Shown here: positions 9,636 to 18,489 of the stretch, piece after piece
Layout: the number at the start of each line of letters is the position of its first letter
Position numbering within the stretch: position 1 is the first letter of the stretch
Source: Stagonosporopsis chrysanthemi
Taxonomy: Eukaryota; Ascomycota; Dothideomycetes; Pleosporales; Didymellaceae
DNA: 21,786 nt
Direction: 5' to 3'
NCBI GenBank assembly: GCA_022560025.1
Contig: JAFISE010000322.1
Location: 1-21,786 of the forward strand
Made by a program: the position numbers and the translations under genes
The notes under the pieces: generated by a model
Seen by the model: only the letters and a program-made list of their open reading frames with translations
Database searches by the model: none
What the model was told of the DNA's origin: nothing

Positions 9636-10914
9636 AACTTTATAGAAGACGTCTAACAGCCTTATATTAAGTAAGAGGATAAGCCTAAGCTGCCTGCTTT
9701 TGCTAGTAGTTTATACATTCTAGATTGCTTTAAACTAAAAGAATAGAACAGTCTTATTAATATAATTATTATAGCTACTTATTATATTGCTAAAGCTAAT
9801 TGTAATAAGGCTTTGCAACTTAAGAGGCTAAGGTTTGCTACATTCTTAATTAGCGCAGCTAAGGTAGATCTAAGAAAAGCTACTCTACTAATTTAATATT
9901 TTCTTTTAAGGGCTAGCTTAGTAATTCTACCTGCGCAATCTAGCAGAGAACTAGAGCTTTACTTTGCAATAAAGAAGAGGCAGCTATTAGCAAAGCTTGT
10001 AATACTAACTGTGCAGCAAAATATTAGCTTCTTAAAAAACTAAAGACAGTAGCAACTTATATAGCTAGCACTGCTAAACAAAAGACTAAGATCTAGTAAC
10101 AAGCTAAGAAAGATCTTAACTAGACCTGCTACAATATCTACAAGAGCAGTTAGTTATTACGTCCTGTTATTATATCTTTATTCTAACTAAATATAGTAGA
10201 ATAGCTTAAAAATAAGCTTAGTGCTGCCTATAAAAAATAAAATGCTATTAATTATAAGATTAATATATGTAACTATTTAACATCTATTTCTAAGGTTAAC
10301 ACTGCTGTTAAGAAGAAGGAGGAGTTAAGTACTAGCTAGGTAGCTGAACGCCTGTTTAGTGCTAGTAGTGCCCTTAAAATTATCTTCTAAAAAGAGTATT
10401 AAAAGAGTTTTAAGAAGCTAAAAACTAACACTTTTAACTCTAATACTAAGAAAAAAAAGTAGGTTAAGTTTTGTAACAAGCTTTTGCTAAAGAGTCTAGC
10501 TGTGTGCCTAGATAATAAGTAAGAGTAAGTTATTACATCTAATTATTATATACATTTACTAATAGTACTAGGCAGCATAAGCCTAATAATTACCTAGCTA
10601 ATCTAGGCAATAGCAGCCTTCTTTTAACTGCAGACAACCTTTATATTAAAGGTAATAATAGTAATAAGTATAAAGAAAAACTTAAAGATAATAGTGTTAA
10701 GCTAGAGGCATACTTTGCAGCTATACTAAATAAGTATAAGACAGATAAGCAGTATTAGCAAGCTCTTATAGAAGAAGAGAAAACTAATTTTAAAAGTTTT
10801 AGCAATTTAGAAGACTTAGCTAGTAATAAAAAGGATAAGAGTAATAATAGCAATAATAACAAGTAGATACAAGCTGTCTAGTGCGCTAGCTTCTTAGTAG
10901 ATTATTACAACTAA
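9636..10914 (+). pseudogene. Unknown gene carried by hAT A, probably spliced
   Basis: Three readable segments lie in three frames. The first, 9636-9863, includes KPKLPAFASSLYILDCFKL and LKRLRFATFLISAAK. The second, 9947-10518, includes NKEEAAISKACNTN, KKLKTVATYIASTAKQK and AERLFSASSALK. The third, 10566-10911, reads KLKDNSVKLEAYFAAILNKY and ends in an Asn/Lys/Ser-rich tail. The gaps between them, 9864-9946 (83 nt) and 10519-10565 (47 nt), begin with GT, end with AG, and have lengths that restore the frame exactly, so they are read as introns. A stop follows at 10912-10914, also present in copy B. The predicted product is basic and then acidic/low-complexity; no catalytic motif or family is recognised. 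It lies directly upstream of the transposase on the same strand and was presumably carried by the element. The start is not determined. Confidence 0.45.
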
Positions 10915-11135
10915 TTAAAACAGCTTAGACTTTAACAATTTCTCCTAAACTTTAATTATGCTTAACTTGTTATAGGAATAATATTTAGAGATTGTTAAAG
11001 TAAAGACGCTAGGAATATTAGACGCGTTATCTATAGATTTTCTTTTAGTAATATTCTCTAAACCTGTCTATACTGTTTTTTTTTCCTACTAAAATATTAT
11101 GTTGCAATTAATTATTATATTTAATTATTATAGCT

Positions 11136-13685
11136 ATGCCTTTACCTCTAGCTAGCAACAGGGCTAATAAAGTATCTAGCATACTACAAGATCTTAAGGG
11201 CTTTAAAATAATTGCACCCTAGACTATAAAAGGTAGAACCTAGCAATTAGTTTACTTACTAAAGTAACTACAGCGTAGTCTCTAAGAAAGTAAAGAGAGC
11301 AAGGTAATACTAATTGTATAAGATAGATAGTAGAGTACTACAGCTTAGGCTAGAGATCTTGTTGTGCTATATCTGTAATAGAGTTCTGCCTCTTACACTA
11401 GATATGTCTAGACTTAATTTAGAGAAGCTGCCTACGCCTTTACTAGCTATCTGTATCTATATTGCCTTAACTATAGGTATATATTACAATACCTAACAGT
11501 AAAAAGTATTAGAACTAAGCATATGCTAAATTACTTAAGGTCTTAAACCTATTTGCAAATTAGAACACCTTTACATAGCTAGCTATCTACTATACTATAA
11601 TAATAATAATCTTAGCAGGCTACTATTCTATATCTAGCATACTTAATACTTGCTTTTAAAAAGGAAATTGTACAGCTTGTTATTAATAACAATTAGTTAT
11701 TCTAAACAGTTAAGTAGCTATTATTTTAATAGTTTATACGCTTCCTTTAGCCTAAAGCTGTATTAACTAGCTATTATAAATTTAGCACGTTATTTAAGTA
11801 TTAATTTAAAGACGCTAAGGTAGCACAACTCTAGGACCTTAGTAAATATACAAGGCTATCTATTGCACTTAATGCCTAGACTTCTAGTAATTACCTAAGC
11901 TTCTTAGCAATTAAAGAATACTATATTAATAACAAGTAAAAGCTTTAAGAGGTGCTACTAGATTTTATCCCTATATAAGGAAGGCATACTAGAATGTCTA
12001 TAGCTAAGGAAGTTATATAAGTCTTCTAAAGTACAAGTACTATAAAAAAGTTACTTAGTATTATATACAATAATATAAGTAATAACAGTACTTTATTACA
12101 GTTAGTTAAAGCTCTTTTAGCTAAAGAAAGTTACACATAGAGCTCTAGAAAAAATACTATCTCTTGCCTTGCACACGTAATTAATCTTGTTGTTTAAGAT
12201 ATTATATTCTATCTAAAGCTGTTAGCTTCTCTAGAAATAGAACAGGGGAAAACACTACAATCTTACTACGTTTAAAATATTTAAACAGATATATTAGTCC
12301 CTAATTCTTTATATAAAGTAAACTTTCTTTTATTATAGATATTTATTATATACTTATAAAGACACAGCTGCAGGCTATTGTTATTGCAATTAATCTATTG
12401 CCTTAACAATTTAAGAGGTTTTTAGCAACCTAGCAGAACCTACTAGCAAGCAAACGCCTATTAGTTATTTAGAACATAAAAACAAAGTAGAATTCTATGT
12501 ATAATATGTGTAAACGCGCAGTTAAGCTTTAGCTATATATTAACAAATAGCTTAAGTAAGAAATCTAGCTAAAAGGCACAAGTTTTAGGGCTAATTAAGA
12601 TACTGCTAAGGCAGATTTTAAAGACCTTAAGAAACTCTGCCTTAGAGCATCTAAGTAGCACTATCTCTAGGCAATTACATACATACTAAAGAACTTTAAG
12701 GTAGCAATAGGCTATCTAAGTAAGAACTACAAGCCTTATATTCTATATATCTAGCTTATATATAGACGCCTTTTTAATTTCTTAGAAGATATAACTAGTA
12801 AGCTTAGAGAAGATACTAACAGCGTTAATAGTAACAAGTAGCTAGACGTTGTTTAGGCTATAGTAGATAAAAGTTATACAAAGTTGTTAAAATACTATAT
12901 AAGAATAAGTAGAGATTAAGGTTTTTTTTTTAATTGTATAATAATTCTAGACTCTATGCAAAAGCTAACTGCTTATAAAGTACTATTATTATAGTTTGCT
13001 ATTACAGCTATATACTAACAAGATCTAAGATAAGTTATAAGAAGTTTATTAGAAGTATACTTACTATTAAGAATTTTTAGACTATCTAGACTGCTATAAT
13101 AGTACTAAGACTAGGGGTAATAGCTTAGTCTTTAATACTATCTTAAGGCAATTATTAGAGGGTAAATAGTTTTGTAAGCTAGCTATACTAATTTAATTAT
13201 AGTTAGCAAGCTTTTCTGTATATAGTTAAAGTTTAACTTTTAATATAGATAAGAATATAGGCCTAACTAGATTTAAAGGAGAGTCTTATCTAAGTATACT
13301 CTGTATTCTATTAGGCAACAGCTTTAATATCTTAAAGTAGTAAAAGTTAAACAAAGCTTCTTATCTTTATTTTGTACAAGTTGTAAAAGATATTCTAGCA
13401 GTACCTATCTTACAAGTAAGAGTAGAGTAAGTATTTAATACTACTAGAGACGTACTTAGAGATTAGAAGTATAGACTTTCTACCTAAGCTATTTAAAAGA
13501 TTATAATCCTAAAGGATTTAATATTCTTAGAAGCTACAGTAGAAGACAACACCTTACTTTATAATAAAGTAGATAATCTTTTTAAGTTGCCTGCCTGCGT
13601 TAGGCTAGTAGGTAAGATTAGAATTAATATTAAGAGCAAAATAAATAAAAATATTAAAGAAGTTAGCTTATTTACTCTTTTATAA
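11136..13685 (+). pseudogene. hAT-family transposase (copy A), frameshifted and full of stops
   Basis: The transposase would cut and join the element ends via an RNase H-like fold with an inserted helical domain. From ATG at 11136 one frame runs to about 12250. It includes ALNA-stop-TSSN at 11865 onward (the family's D-x-W-T-S site, with Asp as Asn at 11871-11873), an LLDFIPI...HT segment, NNSTLLQLV and CLAHVINLVV at 12165. The frame then moves: stop-NSMYNM (the R-W-N-S-T-Y-N motif) at 12485 and FLEDITSKLRED are in frame 2. Frame 0 returns before 13389, where DILAVPI...E-x-VFNTTRD marks the C-terminal dimerisation domain. The full span, about 850 codons, is normal for hAT. At least two indels and dozens of TAG/TAA at Trp and Gln positions inactivate it. 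The end at 13685 is the first stop after the domain and could itself be a mutated Gln. Confidence 0.8.
11314..11496 (+). other. 60-codon open frame inside the transposase, judged spurious
   Basis: The longest uninterrupted ATG-to-stop frame seen here lies in frame 1, whereas the transposase reads in frame 0 across the same bases. Its content (Leu/Ile/Tyr-rich, no motif) is what an off-frame reading of this composition gives. It is recorded only so that it is not mistaken for a gene. Confidence 0.75.
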
Positions 13686-13884
13686 AGAGAATAGCAGCTG
13701 TAGAAAAGAGTAAAGCCTATGCAATATAAAAAGTAGCTGTTATTAATAACTATAATAACTAGTTATTTAATATATAAAAAATCTAAACTAAAATTACTAA
13801 ACTTAATAATAAAATTGCACAACTATTCTAAATTAAGAAATAAAGTTAAGCTACTATACTATATTTATATTAGTGTAGATATAA

Positions 13885-14082
13885 CTCTGCTAGGTACTCT
13901 AAACCTAACCTTAATCTAGGTCTGTGCAACCTAACTTCTACTCTTACCTATGCTAAAGGTACTTCTACTTAACTTCTACCTCTAGCCTATGCAACCTCTA
14001 CTTTACTACTACTCTTAGGTCTGTACAACCTTAACCTTACCTCTACCTACTACTAGGTATCTTGTACTTATTTGCTAGCCTA
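13885..14082 (+). repeat. hAT right terminus: three direct repeats and TIR
   Basis: Three related units begin at 13917 (TAGGTCTGTGCAACCT), 13983 (TAGCCTATGCAACCTC) and 14016 (TAGGTCTGTACAACCT), spaced 66 and 33 bases apart and separated by C-rich CTTCTAC/CTCTACC tracts. The TIR closes the element at 14082. The same array, in inverted orientation, is in copy C from 21479. Such subterminal repeats are typical transposase-binding sites. Confidence 0.75.
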
Positions 14083-14414
14083 TATAACAGTACTTAACCT
14101 CTACTTAACTTTTACTTAACTATTATAACATTCTATAATTAAGCTTAATTACTATACTAAAAGAGTATAGCACTAGTATTTTAGCTAGTGCACAAAGCCT
14201 AAACATTAAAGCTTTATACTCTTTAGTTATCTACTACTTCTACTTTTTTTTCTTTTAGTTTAGCAGCTTACTTATTATACTTACTAGGTCTAGTTGTTTT
14301 TTAAAAAGAAAAAAAGAAAAAAAAGTAAAGTTAACTATCTACTACTAAGTAAATAAAGCTATTCTAGACTCTTAAGATATATAGCTACTAGCTGCTTTTT
14401 TTCTAGTATAGCAG
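14083..14414. other. Unassigned interval with clustered palindromes
   Basis: No protein frame is seen. It opens with a CTTAACCTCTACTTAAC-like tract resembling the hAT left subterminal sequence at about 8112-8140. It then has a perfect 16-bp palindrome (14136-14151), a 7-bp stem with 5-base loop (14152-14170) and a 7-bp stem with 8-base loop (14170-14191). Near 14240-14256 and 14308-14330 are an inverted pair of pyrimidine and purine tracts. Origin unknown; it could be older target DNA or a further element. Confidence 0.45.
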
Positions 14415-14693
14415 TGTAACAACACAGAATGCTAAAAAGGCCTAAATTATATAGGTATCTGCTACAAAGTATATAGAAGCACTAGAATAAACTATAGAAC
14501 TAGATCTCTATTTCTATAGGTCTTATATAAAAGAATACTTTAAAACTATCTATTTAAACTCTGTAAAGACTTTTTTTTTTATACCTAAGAGCTTAAAAAA
14601 AGACTGTACTAAGAAGTAGTTAGAAGACAGATCTAAGTTAAGTAGTTGTTAGGTAGTAAAAGGTAAGCTTAAAAAACTAAGCTTATTCTTATA
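14415..14693 (-). repeat. Gypsy-family LTR (279 bp), left end of copy 3
   Basis: Begins TGTAACAACACAG, the least mutated copy of this end, and closes at TTCTTATA. It matches 5385-5662 and 16861-17137. For a minus-strand element it is the 3' LTR. Confidence 0.88.
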
Positions 14694-14707
14694 TTACTTT
14701 TTTTTTT
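14694..14707 (-). promoter_or_regulatory. Polypurine tract next to 3' LTR (copy 3)
   Basis: On the minus strand an A10-G run is followed by TAA and then the 3' LTR. In copy 2 the same place (17138-17151) reads AAAGAGAAAAG on the minus strand. A purine run at this point primes plus-strand cDNA synthesis in LTR elements. Confidence 0.55.
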
Positions 14708-14879
14708 ATAGGTAAATTCTCTTTAATCTTATAAAATTATAGGAAAGTTCTTATTCTATAAAGGTTTAAACTTTAGTAAAGTGTAAAATATATCTAACTT
14801 CTATCTATTCTAAGACTCTAGTCTTTTTTTACTATTATTAACCTCTATTTAGGTTTTGCTATACAAGCTATATTAGCTA

Positions 14880-15900
14880 CTCTGTACTTATCTATTTTAG
14901 GCAAGCTTTTTAGTAATAATAACTAAGTAAATTAAATTATTACTAGACTTATAGCTATTATAAGAGCTTATACTATAACAGAGTAGCTTTTACTAAAGTT
15001 ATAGTAACTATAGAAATATATTTAATCTACTTCTTAATTAAGTTTAATTGCTTACAGCATGCTTCTTAAGTAAACAATATATACTCTGCTTGTTTTTGTC
15101 TTCTAACAGACACTAATTCTTACTACAAGTACTTTAAATTACTTTATCTAATTGCTACTAACTATTACTAGGCTTATTTTTTAGTTACTATACTAATACC
15201 TATCTATTCTAATACTCTTGTAATAGCCTATTAGGTTATTTACCTTTGTTTAATTTAAGCCTTTGTATAAAGCTATAAAGTAGAATATAACTTTTATAAA
15301 GTATTATTATTAAAGTATACTTATTATATACTTTAAAATAAAAAGTATTATCTAGTTTAATCTTAGTACTCTCTTTCTATTAGTTTTTAAGCTAACTTTT
15401 AAATAAGTACTAATTTATATTAGACTTAAGTATAACACTTTTTAAAGCAACTTTATTATATAAAAAAAGGCTGTAGTAGAAGATAAAGAGTTAAGAAAGT
15501 TAGAAGTAATAGCTATAAAGGCTGTTTATAAAACTACTTAAAATAACTTCTATTAGTTAGCTTATACCTTAGTAAGTATTATATAGGTAGCAACTATATA
15601 GCTTTAAAAAGTGTTAGCTGCTAATATATTACTTTATTAGTACTATATCTAGCTTGTTACTAATTAAGCCTTAGTAGAAGTAATAAAAGCACTTACTACA
15701 CAGGTAAAGTCTCTGCAGAATAAAGTAGCAGAGCTTAGGTAGGCAGTAGTATCTCTATAGGCTCTAGTAGTTAAGGCTCTATAACAAAGCACTAAAGGCA
15801 AGAGCTTAAAGAAGTTAGTACCTAAAAAGGTGTTAGCTAATTTAAATACTCTCTTAGTAGATACTAAGAAGATAAGTAATATTAGTAAGGCTCTAGCTTA
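14880..15900 (+). pseudogene. Opposite-strand ORF of the gypsy element (copy 3)
   Basis: Lies between the 3' LTR and the chromodomain end of pol, on the strand opposite to pol. Two readable parts are seen. At about 14977-15230 (frame 1) is a Tyr/Leu-rich part with VAFTKVIVTIE and FNCLQHAS. From about 15465 to 15900 (frame 2) is an acidic start (VVEDKELRKLEV) followed by a heptad-like stretch, KALTTQVKSLQNKVAELR and then VVSL-x-ALVVKAL, which predicts a coiled coil, and then a basic tail (STKGKSLKKLVPKK). Stops are all TAA/TAG at likely Gln/Trp/Arg sites. The change of frame at about 15300 could be an intron or an indel. A KCTYYT...NKK segment upstream might be a damaged Cys cluster. No family is recognised. 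Confidence 0.55.
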
Positions 15901-16029
15901 ATTACTATATATATAGTAAAGTAGACGTTTTTCTTTATTACTTAGCTAGGTTAGTAAAGGTTTAAAGTAGTCTAGGTCTTTTTTGTCTTTTAAATTTATA
16001 ATATGCTTACTTAAACTATTACTAGCTGT

Positions 16030-16860
16030 TTTCTTTCTAAGATTTAATCTAATTTAGTAACTACTTTAAAAGACTTAGTAATTGTAAATACTTATTATAA
16101 AATGCTCTTAGCTTATAAAGAGTATTCTTAAAGTTTTCTACTAAGTACTAGGTAGAGTTAAAGTTATATCTTAGCTAACTTATACAGTACTTTAAGTATT
16201 ATTATACTAGCTTACTTATAAGTATTTTTTATACTTTCTATTCTTTAACTCTTTAAATTAAGATACCTAAAGGTTTTAAAGCTTTTTATCTAAGTAAAAA
16301 GTCTGCTAGATCTTTACAGAGTATATCTAAGGCAAAGATATTATAAATTTATAAACTAGAAAGAAGTTTTAAATACTATAAATAACTAACTTGCTTAAGA
16401 ACTTTAAATAGACTTTTCTATAGGTTAGATAGCTTTTAGCTAAGATGCTTAATAGCTAAGTTCTTAGTTAATAAGTATACCTTATTACTTACTGCCTAGT
16501 TAAATAGACTACAGTGCTTATCCTTAGTAGCTTTTATTTGTAGCTGCGCCTTTTCTATATTCTTTTTAGCTACCTTCTAAGCTTAGTGTATATAGATTAC
16601 TAGAGCAAGTATATTCTAGTAGTTTAAGTTGTTACAAGAAGCTATATCTATATTAGGTTAATTCTACTACTAGCTTTGTCTAAGTTTACTTTTAAACAAT
16701 ACTTAATAAAGAGTTATTTTAATACTAAAATAAAGTAAAGTAAGCTATATACAGTTAATAAGCAGCAGTAATTTATACTAGTAATCTTAATAGTATATTA
16801 CAAATAGTTATAGCTACTAGTTAATATACTTGTTTATAATCTTTGTTTAGCTATTAGTTT
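16030..16860 (-). pseudogene. Gypsy integrase C-terminus with chromodomain (copy 3)
   Basis: The minus strand reads through the integrase C-terminal linker into a chromodomain at about 16040-16260, aligned base for base with copy 2, where it is clearer. Integrase chromodomains bind modified histone tails and steer insertion towards heterochromatin. The catalytic core is cut off at 16860. Stops throughout. Confidence 0.7.
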
Positions 16861-17137
16861 TATAACAATACAAGATGCTAAAAAGGTCTAAATTATATAG
16901 GTATCTACTACAAGGTATATAAAAGCACTAAGATAAACTATAAAACTAAATCTCTATTTCTATAAGTCTTGTATAAAAAAATACTTTAAAACTATCTATT
17001 TAAACTTTGTAAAGACTTTTTTTTTATACTTAAAAGCTTAGAAAAGACTGTACTAAGGAGTAGTTAGAAGACAGATCTAAGTTAAGTAGTTGTTAAGTAT
17101 TATAAGATAAGCTTAAAGAACTAGGCTTATTCTTATA
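16861..17137 (-). repeat. Gypsy-family LTR (277 bp), left end of copy 2
   Basis: TATAACAATACAAG to TTCTTATA; it matches the other two LTRs of this family along its length. It directly abuts the broken integrase of copy 3. Confidence 0.88.
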
Positions 17138-17329
17138 TTACTTTTCTCTTTATAAGTAGATTGTCTCTAATTCTGCAAAATTATAAAAAGAATTCTTATA
17201 CTATAAAGGTTTAAACTTTAGAAAGGTATAAAATATATCTAACTTTTATTTATTCTAAGACTTTAGTCTTTTTTTACTATTATTAACTTTTATTTAGGTT
17301 TTACTACACAACCTATATTAGCTACTCTA

Positions 17330-18350
17330 TACTTATCTATCCTAGGCAAACTCTCTAGTAATAATAACTAAGTAAATTAGATTGTTACTAAGCTTATAGC
17401 TATTATAAGAGCCTATACTATAATAAGGTAGCTTTTACTAAAGTTGTAGTAACTATAAAAACGTATTTAATCTTTTTTCTAATTAAGTTAAATTGCTTAC
17501 AGCATGCTTCTTAAGTAAACAATATATACTCTGCTTGTTTCTATTCTTTAATAAACACTAATTCTTACTATAAGTACTTTAAACAACTTTATCTAATTAC
17601 TACTAACTATTACTAGGCTTGTTTTTTAGTTACTATACTAATACCTATTCTTCTTAGCACTCTTGCAGTAGCTTATTAGGTTATCTGCCTTTATTTAATT
17701 TAGGCCTTTATATAGAAGAACGTAGTAGTATATACCTTTAATAAAGTATTATTATTAAAGTGTACTTATTATACACTTTAGAATAAAAAGTATTATCTAG
17801 TTTAATTACTATCTTTACTTTTTTATTTACCTTTACTAACTTATATAGGTGCTAATTTATATTAGAGCTAAGTACAATACTTTTTATAGCAACCTTGTTG
17901 TATTAAAAAAAGCTATAGTAAAGAAAAGTAAAGAGTTAAAAAAGCTAAAAGTAGTAGCTACAGCTACTATTTATAAGGCTGCTTAAAGTAGCCTTTGTTA
18001 GTCTACTTATACCTTAGTAAGTACTATATAGGTAGCAACTATATAGCTTAAAAAAGTGTCTACTACTAATATATTACTTTACTAGTACTACGTGCAGCTT
18101 ATATCTAACTAAGCCTTAGTAGAAGTAATAAAAGCACTTACTACACAGGTACAGTCTCTATATAATAAAGTAGCAGAGCTAAAGCAGGTAGTAGTATCTT
18201 TGTAAGCTCTAGTAGTTAAAGCTCTATAGTAAAGCACTAAGAGCAAAGGTCTTAAGTAAACTATACCTAAGAAGGCTTAGCTTTTTTTAGATACTTTTAT
18301 AGTAGATACTAAGAAGAAGACAAGCAATATTAGTAAAGCTCTAGCTTAAT
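17330..18350 (+). pseudogene. Opposite-strand ORF of the gypsy element (copy 2)
   Basis: The counterpart of 14880-15900. Conserved parts are an NCLQHAS segment near 17500, a KCTYYTL...NKK stretch near 17760, and the coiled-coil stretch from about 18122, reading VEVIKALTTQVQSLYNKVAE and continuing with LKQVVVSL-x-ALVVKAL. A basic tail STKSKGLK follows. The heptad pattern and charge pattern are kept although this copy was mutated independently of copy 3, which argues that the frame was coding when the element was active. Function unknown; candidates would be a structural or regulatory accessory protein of the element. It points toward pol, tail to tail. Confidence 0.58.
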
Positions 18351-18489
18351 TACTACTTGTATAGTAGAGTAGATGTTTTTCTTTGTTACTTAGCTAAGTT
18401 AGTAAGAGTTTAAAGTAGTCTAGATTTTCTTTATCTTTTAAATTTATAACATACTTACTTAAACTATTACTAGCTATTTTCTTCTTAGA

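Larger units (their letters stand above)
8062..14082 (+). mobile_element. hAT-type DNA transposon copy A (6.0 kb, end to end)
   Basis: Bounded by terminal inverted repeats: TAGGCTGGCAAATAGGTA at 8062 and the complement of TAGGCTAGCAAATAAGTA ending at 14082. TA at the tip fits an original CA, as in many hAT termini. The right terminus is confirmed by copy C, which begins with the same sequence at 21479 in other flanking DNA. Inside, left to right, are a G-rich subterminal region, a weak ORF (8343-9032), an open AT-rich stretch, a gene of unknown function (about 9636-10914), the transposase (11136-13685) and a right subterminal region with three direct repeats. At 6.0 kb it is long for a hAT. 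A convincing 8-bp target duplication is not present (GCTATAAG left, TATAACAG right). All genes are broken by stops. Confidence 0.82.
14415..16860 (-). mobile_element. Ty3/gypsy chromovirus, copy 3 (3' part)
   Basis: Collinear with 16861-19308 of copy 2. It holds the left-hand (3') LTR, a polypurine tract, an opposite-strand ORF, the chromodomain and the integrase C-terminus. It stops at 16860, where the LTR of copy 2 begins. The rest of the element (integrase N-terminal part, RNase H, RT, gag, 5' LTR) is not in the window and may lie beyond copy 2. The pentamer AGTTT before 16861 would be the target duplication if copy 2 inserted here. Confidence 0.85.

Noticed and set aside
11314..11496. Open frame of 60 codons starting with ATG
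   Set aside because: It is out of frame with the hAT transposase that covers the same bases, has no motif, and is not supported by composition.
13860..14060. Regularly spaced repeats that might suggest a CRISPR array
   Set aside because: Only three imperfect units, uneven spacing, no repeat palindrome, and they sit at the hAT end with a second copy at 21490-21690.
14240..14330. Poly-T and poly-A tracts as a LINE poly(A) tail
   Set aside because: Tracts are in inverted pairing with no target duplication and no adjacent LINE reverse transcriptase; only gypsy-type RT is found.
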